Below are positions 37,318 to 46,102 of a stretch of DNA of 64,000 nt, piece by piece. A program made the position numbers and the translations under genes. Source of the stretch: Granulicella sp. L60. Its GTDB lineage: Bacteria > Acidobacteriota > Terriglobia > Terriglobales > Acidobacteriaceae. Positions within the stretch are counted from its first letter, which is position 1. Every line of letters starts with the position of its first letter. Under the pieces are notes generated by a model. That model was not told the origin of the DNA. It made no database searches and worked only from the letters and a program-made list of their open reading frames with translations. Where the stretch lies: NCBI RefSeq assembly GCF_009765825.1, contig NZ_LMUR01000018.1, positions 879,346 through 943,345 of the forward strand, in the 5' to 3' direction.

Positions 37318-38862
37318 ATGGACTGCATGGAGCTTGACAGAAGCACAATAGCGGCACGATCAATGGGTAGACAGATGCATGAGAGGAATCGCGGTAAGTT
37401 CATGCTTGCGTTTCTCCTATGCCTCATTTCTTCGTCTTTCGTTGCTAAAGCACAAACGCCGGACCCGAAGCCTCCAGGGCCGCCATCCGACCCCGCTCGG
37501 CCGCCGCTTATTCCCCTGCCGCAACTCGAAAACTGGAGCTTTCTCAAGGATCCCAGCAAACGTGTCGACTTCTTTGACCCTATCAAGTACGTTCAGATCG
37601 GCGACGGCAACTCGTATCTAAGTCTTGGCAGCGAATATCGGATTGAATACGAGAGATATACGGCCAACAACTTCGGAGTGGGGCCCCAGGATCAGAACGG
37701 CTACCTGATGCAGCGTGTGCTGCCTCACTTCGATCTTCATTTGTCGAACCATTTCCGTATCTACAACGAATTTCAGTTCGACTACACAGACTTCCGCAAC
37801 GGGGGCCCTCGCCCTGGCCTCGACGAGGATCGGGGAGACATCCATCAACTCTTCTTCGATGTCGGGAGCGATGTGCGCACCGGCAACGGAGTTCAACTTC
37901 GTGCCGGGCGCCAGGAACTGGTTTATGGTCGTGGGCGGCTTCTGGACAATAACGAAGGTCCAAACGTCAAACTGAGTTTCGACGGATTCAAAGTCAGCGT
38001 CGACACGCGAGGCGGAAACGTAGACTTCTTCGCGGTAAAGCCGGTCAACCCTTCTCCGGGTTTCTTCGACGACGCGCCTGTCCATGGTCAAAGCCTTTGG
38101 GGCGTCTACGGTAGCAATATCTTTGTGGGCTTGAACAAGCCCAGGGCCGACATCTACTACATAGGATTCGACAACAAGAATGCTTCGTATGATGTGGGCG
38201 CGGGGCGAGAGATACGTCACACCTTTGGGGGCCGATTTGCACAGCCAGTAGGTAAGGGGCTGGACTTCGACTGGGAGAGTGCATTTCAATGGGGTGCGTT
38301 TACCGACAAATCAATTCACGCCTATACAGTGCAGACCGAAACAGGATATACGTTTGAGCAATCTCCCGGACACATTCGGCCCTTTCTACGCTTCGACGTT
38401 TCCAGCGGAAATAGTAGCAACGACCCGAATGGGCACACTCTTGGTACGTTCAACTCTCTATTTCCCCGAGGCGCCTACATCACCCCTAAAATGGCTCCCC
38501 CATTTGCGTTGGACAACGTAATCGACGTACATCCGATGACATGGTTTCAACCTTTCAAGCATGTTGAGACCTCACTGGGCTGGGATTGGTTTTGGCGGTA
38601 TAGCACCAACGATGGACTCTACGCGTTTCCCGGTTTCCCTATCCGAAACGGTCTCTATGGTGGCTATCCGCTCATTCACGGCAACCTGACGAAGTATAGC
38701 TACATAGGTCAGCTCGGAGATATGGAGGTGCGGTGGTCGCCGGCAGCGCATGTCATCATCGCCTTCAATTTCGCGGGAACCATCAACGGTGCATTCCTGA
38801 ACAGTACGGCGAAATCCAATGACATCACGTATATCAATACCGGTTTCACCTACCGGTTCTAA
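37318..38862 (+). CDS. Alginate-export-family outer-membrane porin (AlgE-like)
   Basis: A 514-residue protein. A signal segment (KFMLAFLLCLISSSFVAKAQ) is followed by a Pro-rich linker, then a beta-barrel with the alginate-export signature: SEYRIEYERYTANNFG, HFDLHLSNHFRIYNEFQFDY and QLRAGRQELVYGRGRLLDNNE. The protein ends in a C-terminal Phe (INTGFTYRF), as for outer-membrane barrels. Family members export or import polysaccharides or small acidic molecules; many are not related to alginate. ATG 37318 has GAGG seven bases upstream, but ATGs at 37363 or 37375 would shorten the n-region of the signal. The relation to the cox operon 190 bases downstream is uncertain. Confidence 0.82.
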   Translation: MDCMELDRSTIAARSMGRQMHERNRGKFMLAFLLCLISSSFVAKAQTPDPKPPGPPSDPARPPLIPLPQLENWSFLKDPSKRVDFFDPIKYVQIGDGNSYLSLGSEYRIEYERYTANNFGVGPQDQNGYLMQRVLPHFDLHLSNHFRIYNEFQFDYTDFRNGGPRPGLDEDRGDIHQLFFDVGSDVRTGNGVQLRAGRQELVYGRGRLLDNNEGPNVKLSFDGFKVSVDTRGGNVDFFAVKPVNPSPGFFDDAPVHGQSLWGVYGSNIFVGLNKPRADIYYIGFDNKNASYDVGAGREIRHTFGGRFAQPVGKGLDFDWESAFQWGAFTDKSIHAYTVQTETGYTFEQSPGHIRPFLRFDVSSGNSSNDPNGHTLGTFNSLFPRGAYITPKMAPPFALDNVIDVHPMTWFQPFKHVETSLGWDWFWRYSTNDGLYAFPGFPIRNGLYGGYPLIHGNLTKYSYIGQLGDMEVRWSPAAHVIIAFNFAGTINGAFLNSTAKSNDITYINTGFTYRF

Positions 38863-39052
38863 CAAGATCAGCAATATTCCATAAGCATGGCAATATCCTG
38901 ACGGACGAGCGGTGCAGCTTCGCTACATACTTCCTAGGTAGGCGAGGAGCACAGGAATAGATTCGAGCGTTTCTTTTTTGCGGACTATATAGGCAATTGT
39001 TAGTGCTGGTTTTAAGCAAGTCCATCTCCTTGGACCAGGGAAAGCAGGTCAA

Positions 39053-40087
39053 ATGCTGTTCACGAAAATCAAGTTGTCGACATGGGCATGCTGTTCACTC
39101 CTGCTTGCGGGTCTCGCAGTTCCTGCCCATGCGTCTAACAGCCCAACGAGCATTTTTGCTCCTGACTCGACACCGGCTCGCTCAATTTTTGGATTGTCGG
39201 TTGTTGTGCTCTCAGTTACTGCGATCGTATTTGTCGCGGTTTTCGGTCTACTTGTCTACGCCGTTGTCAAATTCAGGCAAAAAGAACTGGATGACGACCG
39301 TGAGCCCCCTCAGGTCTATGGAAGTACTCAAATAGAGCTAGCTTGGACCATTATCCCGATTCTCATCGTCTTGGTTTTATTTCTCGCATCAGCTCGAGTC
39401 GTTGTCGACATTCAGAACGCGAAGGAACCTCATAACGCGATTGATGTCATCGTTGTAGGCCATCAATATTGGTGGGAGTATCGCTACCCGCAATATAACG
39501 TGGTCACCGCGAATGAATTGCACGTGCCGGTCAGCGATCCGGCGCATCCAACGCCAACTTTCCTCACGTTGCTGTCGGTCGATACAGACCACAGCTTCTG
39601 GGTACCTCGCCTTGCAGGCAAGACGGACCTCATACCCAATCATCCCAATAATATGTGGATCGATCCACAACAAACCGGGGTTTACCTGGGACAATGCGCG
39701 CAATATTGCGGAATCCAGCACGCAAAAATGCTTCTACGCGTTTACGTTCAAACGCAAGCTGATTTCGATCGCTGGATCAAAGAACAAAGTCAATCGGCGG
39801 CGATGACAGATGCAGCATCACGAGGGCGCGCCGTATTTGAGTCTAGCGAATGCTTGAGCTGCCACAGCATTAAGGGGATTGCCGGAAATGGAACCTTCGG
39901 GCCCGACCTGACGCACTTGATGAGTCGAGAGACAATCGCTTCCGGGGTTGCGCCCAACACTCCAGAAAATCTCCGTAAGTGGGTCAAAGATCCAAGTTCC
40001 ATCAAATCTGGAGCAACAATGCCGGCGTTGCAGCTAAGCGACAAACAACTCGATGATGTAACCGCGTATCTGGAATCTCTTCGCTAG
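39053..40087 (+). CDS. coxB: Cytochrome c oxidase subunit II with fused cytochrome c domain
   Basis: A 344-residue caa3-type subunit II. After a signal (LLLAGLAVPAHAS) come two membrane helices, the aromatic patch VVGHQYWWEYRYP, and the CuA site with His180, Cys215, Cys219, His223 and Met226 (GQCAQYCGIQHAKM). The C-terminal cytochrome c domain has the haem motif CLSCH at 267-271 and a Met ligand region SGATMPALQLS. Electrons pass from cytochrome c to CuA and then to subunit I. It opens the operon with coxA only 10 bases downstream. Confidence 0.94.
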   Translation: MLFTKIKLSTWACCSLLLAGLAVPAHASNSPTSIFAPDSTPARSIFGLSVVVLSVTAIVFVAVFGLLVYAVVKFRQKELDDDREPPQVYGSTQIELAWTIIPILIVLVLFLASARVVVDIQNAKEPHNAIDVIVVGHQYWWEYRYPQYNVVTANELHVPVSDPAHPTPTFLTLLSVDTDHSFWVPRLAGKTDLIPNHPNNMWIDPQQTGVYLGQCAQYCGIQHAKMLLRVYVQTQADFDRWIKEQSQSAAMTDAASRGRAVFESSECLSCHSIKGIAGNGTFGPDLTHLMSRETIASGVAPNTPENLRKWVKDPSSIKSGATMPALQLSDKQLDDVTAYLESLR

Positions 40088-40097
40088 GGAGCACTGC

Positions 40098-42614
40098 ATG
40101 GAAAGCAAAACAACGACATTGTCCCGGACGGAGAGGGTGTGGAGCTTTCTCTCAGTCAATATTCGCGAATGGCTGACAACCGTCGATCACAAACGACTGG
40201 GTGTTCTCTACATTCTGGTTGCGCTGGTCTTTCTGATCATCGCCGGAATCGAAGCGTCAATCATGCGGTTGCAGCTCATCCGGCCAAATAATGATCTTGT
40301 CTCGCCGGAGCTGTTCAACCGGATGTTTACGATGCACGGAACCACGATGATCTTCTTTGTGGCAATGCCACTGGTTTTCGGCTTCGCAAATTACTTGACT
40401 CCGCTGATGATCGGTGCCCGCGACATGGCCTTTCCTCGCCTGAACGCGTTTAGTTTTTGGATTATGCTGTTTGGCGCCTTAATTCTTTACGCCAGTTTCT
40501 TTGCTGGGGGACCATTTCACGAGGCGGGAAGCGCACCCGACGTTGGATGGTTCGCGTATGCACCCTTGACTTCCCGGACGTTTTCGCCGGGACACAGCAC
40601 CGATTTCTGGACAATTGGAATTCTGATCTCCGGATTCGGCAGCGTCGGGACAGCAATCAATATCCTGGCAACCATTCTGTGCTCGCGATGCGCGGGGATG
40701 ACGCTCGGAAAGATGCCGCTGTTTGCTTGGCTCAACCTGGTCATGGCAGGCCTGGTGATCTTAGCGCTCGGTCCGCTCACGGCAGCACAGTTTATGTTGC
40801 TCATCGATCGATACCTGGGCGGCCGATTCTTTGACACTACAGCTGGCGGCTCTGCGTTTCTCTGGATGCACTTCTTCTGGATCTTCGGTCATCCGGAAGT
40901 CTATGTGCTCGTCCTACCTGCATTTGCGATAGCATCGGAAATCATTCCTGTCTTTTCCCGCAAGGTGATATTTGGCTATCCGGTGATGGTTGGTGCAACC
41001 ATCGCCATCGGATTTGTCGCCATGAGCGTATGGGCTCACCACATGTTCGCCGTAGGTATGGATGCAAACGCTAACAACGCTTTTGTGTTCACAACGATGG
41101 CGATTGCGGTGCCTACAGGAATCAAGATTTTTAACTGGCTCGCGACGATGTGGGGAGGAAAGCTGCAGTTCAAAACGCCCATGCTCTTCTGTGTTGCATT
41201 CTTGTTCCAGTTCCTGGTCGCCGGGCTGACCGGCGTCATGCTTGCCTCGGCGCCATTCGATTGGCAGCTTACAGGTTCCTACTTTGTTGTCGCGCACTTC
41301 CATTACGTGATCGTCGGAGGCATTCTTTTTTGTATCTTTGGTGGCTTCTATTACTGGTTTCCTAAAATGTCAGGCCGGATGCTGGACGAGACGCTTGGCA
41401 AACTGCACTTCTGGCTCTTTCTAATCGGATTTCACCTCACGTTCGATTTCATGCACGTCCCAGGTATTCTGGGAATGCCTCGCAGAATCTACACCTATGA
41501 GCCGGGACGCGGCTGGGAGGTGTGGAATCTCATCGTGACCATCGGCGTCGTGTTTCAGGCGGCCGCGATTGTGGTCTTCGCAGGTAATCTGTTCTGGTCT
41601 TATTTCAAAGGCAAAATAGCTGGGAATGATCCTTGGGATGCCTGGACGCTCGAATGGTCTACCAGTTCTCCCGCGCCCGTATATAATTTTGCTTCACTTC
41701 CCGTTGTCAGAAGCCGCCGCCCGCTTTGGGATCTAAAGCATCCAGATGACCCTGACTGGGGCTTCGAACCGTCGGAGCCATTCTCAGATCCACAGGCTAA
41801 CGAAAGTGGAAGCTTGTCGATTCCGGCAAGCACGCCATTCCCCCTTATTTTCGCGTTCGGTGTCGCACTGATCTTCGCGGGATTGGTTACGACAGCGCTT
41901 ATCAGCATTCTGGGAGCGATCGTGGCGCTCTGCGGCTGCGTCGGCTGGTTTTGTGATGTCCTGCCTCAGGAGAAGCACGAATTGCTCACTGTAGCTGCGA
42001 CGGATCCTATCTCTACGAACCGTCCAGAAGTAGCTGAGGTTCATCACATAACAGGCCAGCGGCATCGGGCAAGACTACCGATTGAGATCTATCCAATGTC
42101 CGCAGGTATTAAAGGTGGACTCGCTGGTGGCTCCGTGATGGCTATCATTGCGGTACTCTGGGCTACTCTAGCTCGCCACGGCGTGTGGTATCCACTGAAT
42201 CTTCTCGCAGCAGGTTTTTTCCCAGAGAGGGCGACAGCAGCTCAGCTCAGCGCCTTTCATTGGGACGCTCTGATCATTGGCGCGGCGATCTTTTTTCTCG
42301 CAACGACATTGGTCGGGCTTCTATATGGCGCCATTCTGCCCATGCTTCCGCGTCATCCTGTTCTCCTGACTGGCGCCATTATGCCCGTTTTTGCGTCAGC
42401 CGTTGCGCACACACTCTTCGGAATAGTCAATCCTATCTTCAACGAGAGGATCGATTGGCCATGGTTTATCGTCTCTCAGATTGCTTTTGGCATCACCGCA
42501 GGAATTATCGTCTCTCGAAACGAGCGCCTCAGCACTTGGCAGCACCTTCCTTTCCTAGAGCGAGCTGGTCTCGAAGAAGATTTCGATGAAAACGGAGGCA
42601 CCGATGCTCGATAA
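40098..42614 (+). CDS. coxA: Cytochrome c oxidase subunit I with long C-terminal membrane extension
   Basis: An 838-residue protein, about 280 residues longer than a normal subunit I. The first 540 residues are the A1-type haem-copper core: TMHGTTMIFF with a haem ligand, the D-channel start GARDMAFPRLN, GHPEVYVLVLPAFA with the CuB His-Tyr pair and the A1-type Glu, and VWAHHMF. A His pair in VVAHFHYVIVGG binds the other haems. After a linker, FPLIFAFGVALIFAGLV is like the small subunit IV, and four or five further helices follow (about 670-810). The extension occurs in other acidobacterial oxidases to my knowledge; its role is unknown. The stop overlaps the next gene. Confidence 0.93.
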   Translation: MESKTTTLSRTERVWSFLSVNIREWLTTVDHKRLGVLYILVALVFLIIAGIEASIMRLQLIRPNNDLVSPELFNRMFTMHGTTMIFFVAMPLVFGFANYLTPLMIGARDMAFPRLNAFSFWIMLFGALILYASFFAGGPFHEAGSAPDVGWFAYAPLTSRTFSPGHSTDFWTIGILISGFGSVGTAINILATILCSRCAGMTLGKMPLFAWLNLVMAGLVILALGPLTAAQFMLLIDRYLGGRFFDTTAGGSAFLWMHFFWIFGHPEVYVLVLPAFAIASEIIPVFSRKVIFGYPVMVGATIAIGFVAMSVWAHHMFAVGMDANANNAFVFTTMAIAVPTGIKIFNWLATMWGGKLQFKTPMLFCVAFLFQFLVAGLTGVMLASAPFDWQLTGSYFVVAHFHYVIVGGILFCIFGGFYYWFPKMSGRMLDETLGKLHFWLFLIGFHLTFDFMHVPGILGMPRRIYTYEPGRGWEVWNLIVTIGVVFQAAAIVVFAGNLFWSYFKGKIAGNDPWDAWTLEWSTSSPAPVYNFASLPVVRSRRPLWDLKHPDDPDWGFEPSEPFSDPQANESGSLSIPASTPFPLIFAFGVALIFAGLVTTALISILGAIVALCGCVGWFCDVLPQEKHELLTVAATDPISTNRPEVAEVHHITGQRHRARLPIEIYPMSAGIKGGLAGGSVMAIIAVLWATLARHGVWYPLNLLAAGFFPERATAAQLSAFHWDALIIGAAIFFLATTLVGLLYGAILPMLPRHPVLLTGAIMPVFASAVAHTLFGIVNPIFNERIDWPWFIVSQIAFGITAGIIVSRNERLSTWQHLPFLERAGLEEDFDENGGTDAR

Positions 42615-43512
42615 TTCAGCCTCCATCCGCTATCGAGGTTTGATGACCTCTGTGTTAGTTCTATTCATTTCCACGCTCGTAGGGTGCACAGAACGGTCTC
42701 AGCATAACCATGCAGTTGGGTTTCAACGAGGCGACTCCAAGCATGGTGAATATCTTGCAAAAGTATACGGGTGCGTGGAATGCCACACTGTTCGCCAGGT
42801 TGACGGTATTCATTTGGACGACAAGCTGCTCCTGGCGGGTGGTAAGCCGTTTCCTGGACCGAACGGGTATCTGCTTTACAGCGCCAACGTTACGATTGCC
42901 AGTCAGTACCCGGAACAGCTTCTCGACAGCGACATCCGCGGACACCTCGCGTCCAAGTTCGAGATGCCCACAGAACTATACAACGGCATGGCCGCGGATA
43001 ATATGCGCGACCTGATCGCGTACCTCAAGACCCTTCACCCCATACTTCGGCCGTTGCCAAATAGCTCTATTCCTCCAGGCTTGGCCCTTCCACCGCCGAC
43101 GCCACCTATACCCGTTCCTGAGCACGAGCCAGCTGTTGGAACCGTCGAACGTGGTGCTTATCTGGCGCGGGTATTCACCTGCGCGGATTGCCACTCGCCG
43201 CGAGATCCTTCTGGTGCGTATGAGCCGGAGCATTTGTTTGAAGGGGGCGGAATGCAAGTACCGTTGCCGGATGGCCACCTGCTGATCGCTCAGAATCTCA
43301 CCCCCGACACTGAAACCGGGCTCGGCGCCTGGTCGGACGCGCAGATCATTCGAGCGGTTCGGAACGGAGTCACACCCGATGGCCGCCAACTGAGTCACAT
43401 GATGCCGTACTTGCTGGTCTATCGTGACATGTCCGATCAAGATGCTGCAGACCTTGTGCGCTTTTTACGTACGCTCAAGCCAGTAAAGAGATCTTGGACT
43501 TCGAATCCGTAA
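42604..43512 (+). CDS. Di-haem cytochrome c lipoprotein of the cox operon
   Basis: A 302-residue protein with two c-type domains. The signal ends in the lipobox LVGC, so it is probably anchored to the outer face of the inner membrane. Haem motifs are CVECH and, after a Pro-rich hinge (LPPPTPPIPVPEH), CADCHSPR; later segments give Met ligands. The frame is open from 42586, but GGAGG six bases before the ATG at 42604 fixes the start, which overlaps coxA by 11 bases. Its place between subunits I and III suggests it feeds electrons to the oxidase. It resembles the GGDSxHGxYLA-type cytochromes of alcohol dehydrogenases. Confidence 0.88.
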   Translation: MLDNSASIRYRGLMTSVLVLFISTLVGCTERSQHNHAVGFQRGDSKHGEYLAKVYGCVECHTVRQVDGIHLDDKLLLAGGKPFPGPNGYLLYSANVTIASQYPEQLLDSDIRGHLASKFEMPTELYNGMAADNMRDLIAYLKTLHPILRPLPNSSIPPGLALPPPTPPIPVPEHEPAVGTVERGAYLARVFTCADCHSPRDPSGAYEPEHLFEGGGMQVPLPDGHLLIAQNLTPDTETGLGAWSDAQIIRAVRNGVTPDGRQLSHMMPYLLVYRDMSDQDAADLVRFLRTLKPVKRSWTSNP

Positions 43513-43526
43513 CAGGTGGAGGAAAT

Positions 43527-44126
43527 ATGACGAGTACCGCGGCGGTGGCAATAGAGATTCCGGAAGGCAGGGTAAATTTTTTCGTCCGGGGTCGGGTGGC
43601 GATGTTGGGGCTGATCGCAGCCGAGTCTACCATCTTCACAATTTTTGTTGTGGCCTACCTGTTTTATCTGGGCAAGAGCCTCACGGGACCTACTCCGAAG
43701 GACGTTCTAGAGCCGCCTATCCTCTTTTCAATTTGTCTGCTTTCTAGCAGTCTCACGATCCACGCGGCGATCAAACAACTGCGTCGTGGGAATTCCAAAG
43801 CTTTTGTGATTTGGTGGCTGGCAACGATAGCGCTCGGCGGAGCCTTTCTCTATGGCACCGCCAGAGAATGGTATCGATTGATCTATGTGCACGGTCTGAC
43901 CATCAGCACTAACGTATTCGGTACGACTTACTATTCCTTGGTTGGGCTGCATGGGTTTCATGTGATTGTGGGGTTGATCTTACTGTCGACAGTTATGATT
44001 TTCGCGCTGTTTGGCGCTATCAAGCCTGCTCACTGCGAGCGTCTTGATGTGTTGTCACTCTATTGGCACTTCGTGGACGTTATATGGATCATCGTATTCA
44101 CTGTCGTCTATGTCATCGGACGCTGA
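43527..44126 (+). CDS. coxC: Cytochrome c oxidase subunit III
   Basis: A 199-residue membrane protein with about five helices. Family marks are AMLGLIAAESTIFTIFVVAY, YYSLVGLHGFHVIVGLILL and LYWHFVDVIWIIVFTVVYVI at the C-terminus. It stabilises the subunit I core and the proton pathway. GGAGG just before ATG 43527 decides the start over 43494. It lies 14 bases after the di-haem cytochrome gene. Confidence 0.92.
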   Translation: MTSTAAVAIEIPEGRVNFFVRGRVAMLGLIAAESTIFTIFVVAYLFYLGKSLTGPTPKDVLEPPILFSICLLSSSLTIHAAIKQLRRGNSKAFVIWWLATIALGGAFLYGTAREWYRLIYVHGLTISTNVFGTTYYSLVGLHGFHVIVGLILLSTVMIFALFGAIKPAHCERLDVLSLYWHFVDVIWIIVFTVVYVIGR

Positions 44127-44163
44127 CCCTGACCGCAGCGCATTGAATCAAGCGAGGTAAGAA

Positions 44164-45015
44164 ATGCATTGTGAATCATCATCGATTGTTCTGCCATTGA
44201 TAATCGCTCTGATTCTGCTGACCCTCGTCTATTCACTAGGTTGGTATCGGATCGGGAAAGTTCTCAACAATAGCGAGTGGCGCCTCGCGTCTTTCCTCAT
44301 CGGACTTACTCTGACCGCGGGTGTTTGGGCCACTCCACTCGCGTACCTGGATCATCGATCCCTCATCTGGCATATGGTGCAGCACCTTGTGTTAATGACA
44401 GTCGCCGCTCCCTTGATACTGCTGGGACGCCCTGGGGTGGTACTGCGATACAGTCTTCTCCGCAGCTTTAGTCCTCGAGTTTCCGACCAGCTTATTCGGT
44501 ATGCGCCGAGTCATCGGTTTACGGGGCCTTTCGCTCACCCAGTCCTTTGTTGGTCTGCTGGTACTGGATGCGTCATCCTATGGCATGTACCGGCACTATT
44601 CGAATTAGGGATGCGGTCGAAATGGTGGCATGATTTCGAGCAGGTTACTTTTCTCGTATGTGGGCTTCTCTTCTGTCTGCCAGTTATAGAACAGTGGTCC
44701 GAGTGCAAACGGCCTCGGTGGTTTGTCCCGGTGTACCTATTTCTCGCCACACTGCCGTGCGACACGCTTTCGGCATTTCTTACCTTTTGTGGCCGCGTTG
44801 TCTACTCGTCATATGCATCCGGCGCTGAACTAACAAATAACTCAGCTCTTCGTGACCAGGAATGTGCGGGTGTGACGATGTGGGTTTGGGTGACGTTCGT
44901 CTATCTGGTCCCGGCTGTCATGATCACAATCCAGGGATTGTCCGGGAGCGCCCTATTACCAATCCGCTTCCGGACACAAATCAAACCCGTTGAAGCCAGA
45001 AGAGTGAGCACGTAA
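44164..45015 (+). CDS. ctaG: Cytochrome c oxidase assembly protein (CtaG/caa3_CtaG family)
   Basis: A 283-residue membrane protein with about seven helices. RSLIWHMVQHLVLMTVAAPL and LLGRPGVVLR carry the conserved His residues of the PF09678 family, and ALRDQECAGVTMWVWVTFVY is the typical C-terminal motif. Bacillus CtaG is needed for active caa3 oxidase, probably for copper insertion. It is distinct from the Cox11-type protein also called CtaG. Located 37 bases after coxC and before ctaB, so it belongs to the oxidase operon. Confidence 0.88.
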   Translation: MHCESSSIVLPLIIALILLTLVYSLGWYRIGKVLNNSEWRLASFLIGLTLTAGVWATPLAYLDHRSLIWHMVQHLVLMTVAAPLILLGRPGVVLRYSLLRSFSPRVSDQLIRYAPSHRFTGPFAHPVLCWSAGTGCVILWHVPALFELGMRSKWWHDFEQVTFLVCGLLFCLPVIEQWSECKRPRWFVPVYLFLATLPCDTLSAFLTFCGRVVYSSYASGAELTNNSALRDQECAGVTMWVWVTFVYLVPAVMITIQGLSGSALLPIRFRTQIKPVEARRVST

Positions 45016-45145
45016 TGCGCAGAACGAAGGCCGGTGTGTCTCGATGCGAGCAGCGATTCAATGTGTCACGGCCACCCACCATTAACTATATGGCTCGCTT
45101 ACCACTGAAATAGAGGCTGAAGAGGAAAACCCGAGGAGTGTATCA

Positions 45146-46075
45146 ATGGCAATACAAGCCGTATGTAATGAGGTCCTGCCGGGCGAGAGGGGAACGACAG
45201 CACCAAGAATGAACGTGCGAGATGCCCTCATTCTGGCGAAACCTCGCGTGACCTCGATGATCATGATCACGACGCTGCTTGGTGCTCGTTTCGCCAGTGC
45301 AGAGCGCGGATCGATATTTTGGTTGGATCACAAACTCTGGTTGACGCTCTCCGGTACAGCCCTGTTGTCCGCTGGAGCTGCGACTTTGAATCAGTGCCTT
45401 GAGGTCGGAACCGATGGTCTCATGAAGAGGACGGCTTCGCGTCCCCTGCCTGCCGGTAGAGTGCAGATGTATCAGGCGGTACTCCTCGGTGCTGCCTTTA
45501 GCCTGTCAGGCCTGGCTGTGCTCTTCTGCCTTCCAAGCGCGGCTGCTGCCGTCCTGGGACTATTTACTTCTGTCATCTACTTGATCGCATATACCCGGGT
45601 AAAACCGCTATCGACCCTCGCTGTCGTTCCCGGCGCCATAGCTGGCGCGTTGCCCCCGGTCATCGGCTATGCCGGGTTATCCGGAACCACATCGCCTTCT
45701 GCTTGGGCATTGTTCCTGATCTTGTTCTATTGGCAGTTCCCTCATCTTTACGCCATCGCCTGGATGTATCAGGAAGACTACGCCCGCGCAGGCCTAAAAA
45801 TGCTCCCGAAAAACGGCCAGTCTAAGCTCGCCGTAGGTAGAGCGATGCTTGGGACATTTTCTATGCTTGCCGTCGCCACTCTCGTGCCGATCGCAGCTCA
45901 CCTCGTGAACCACTCCGGGCTCGTTCCGGTTTTAGTCCTCGACGGTATTTACCTCGCCAGCATACTTGCTTTCGTGCGCTTGGCAACCTATCGAGTTGCG
46001 AGGAAGGTGCTACTGGTTTCCGTCCTGTATCTTCCGCTGCTCATAGCGCTATTTTGGCTGCAACGCATTTCGTAG
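45146..46075 (+). CDS. ctaB: Protoheme IX farnesyltransferase (haem O synthase)
   Basis: A 309-residue UbiA-family membrane enzyme that adds farnesyl diphosphate to haem B, giving haem O for the oxidase. The first Asp-rich motif is NQCLEVGTDGLMKRT (usually NxxxDxxxD; here Glu replaces the first Asp), followed by RPLPAGRV; the second is YQEDYARAGLKMLPKNG. About eight helices. GAGGAG lies about 9 bases before the ATG. The gap from ctaG is 130 bases, so it could have its own promoter. No ctaA (haem A synthase) is seen nearby. Confidence 0.93.
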   Translation: MAIQAVCNEVLPGERGTTAPRMNVRDALILAKPRVTSMIMITTLLGARFASAERGSIFWLDHKLWLTLSGTALLSAGAATLNQCLEVGTDGLMKRTASRPLPAGRVQMYQAVLLGAAFSLSGLAVLFCLPSAAAAVLGLFTSVIYLIAYTRVKPLSTLAVVPGAIAGALPPVIGYAGLSGTTSPSAWALFLILFYWQFPHLYAIAWMYQEDYARAGLKMLPKNGQSKLAVGRAMLGTFSMLAVATLVPIAAHLVNHSGLVPVLVLDGIYLASILAFVRLATYRVARKVLLVSVLYLPLLIALFWLQRIS

Positions 46076-46102
46076 AAACGATGTCCCAACTCAAGGAGCC
46101 CG

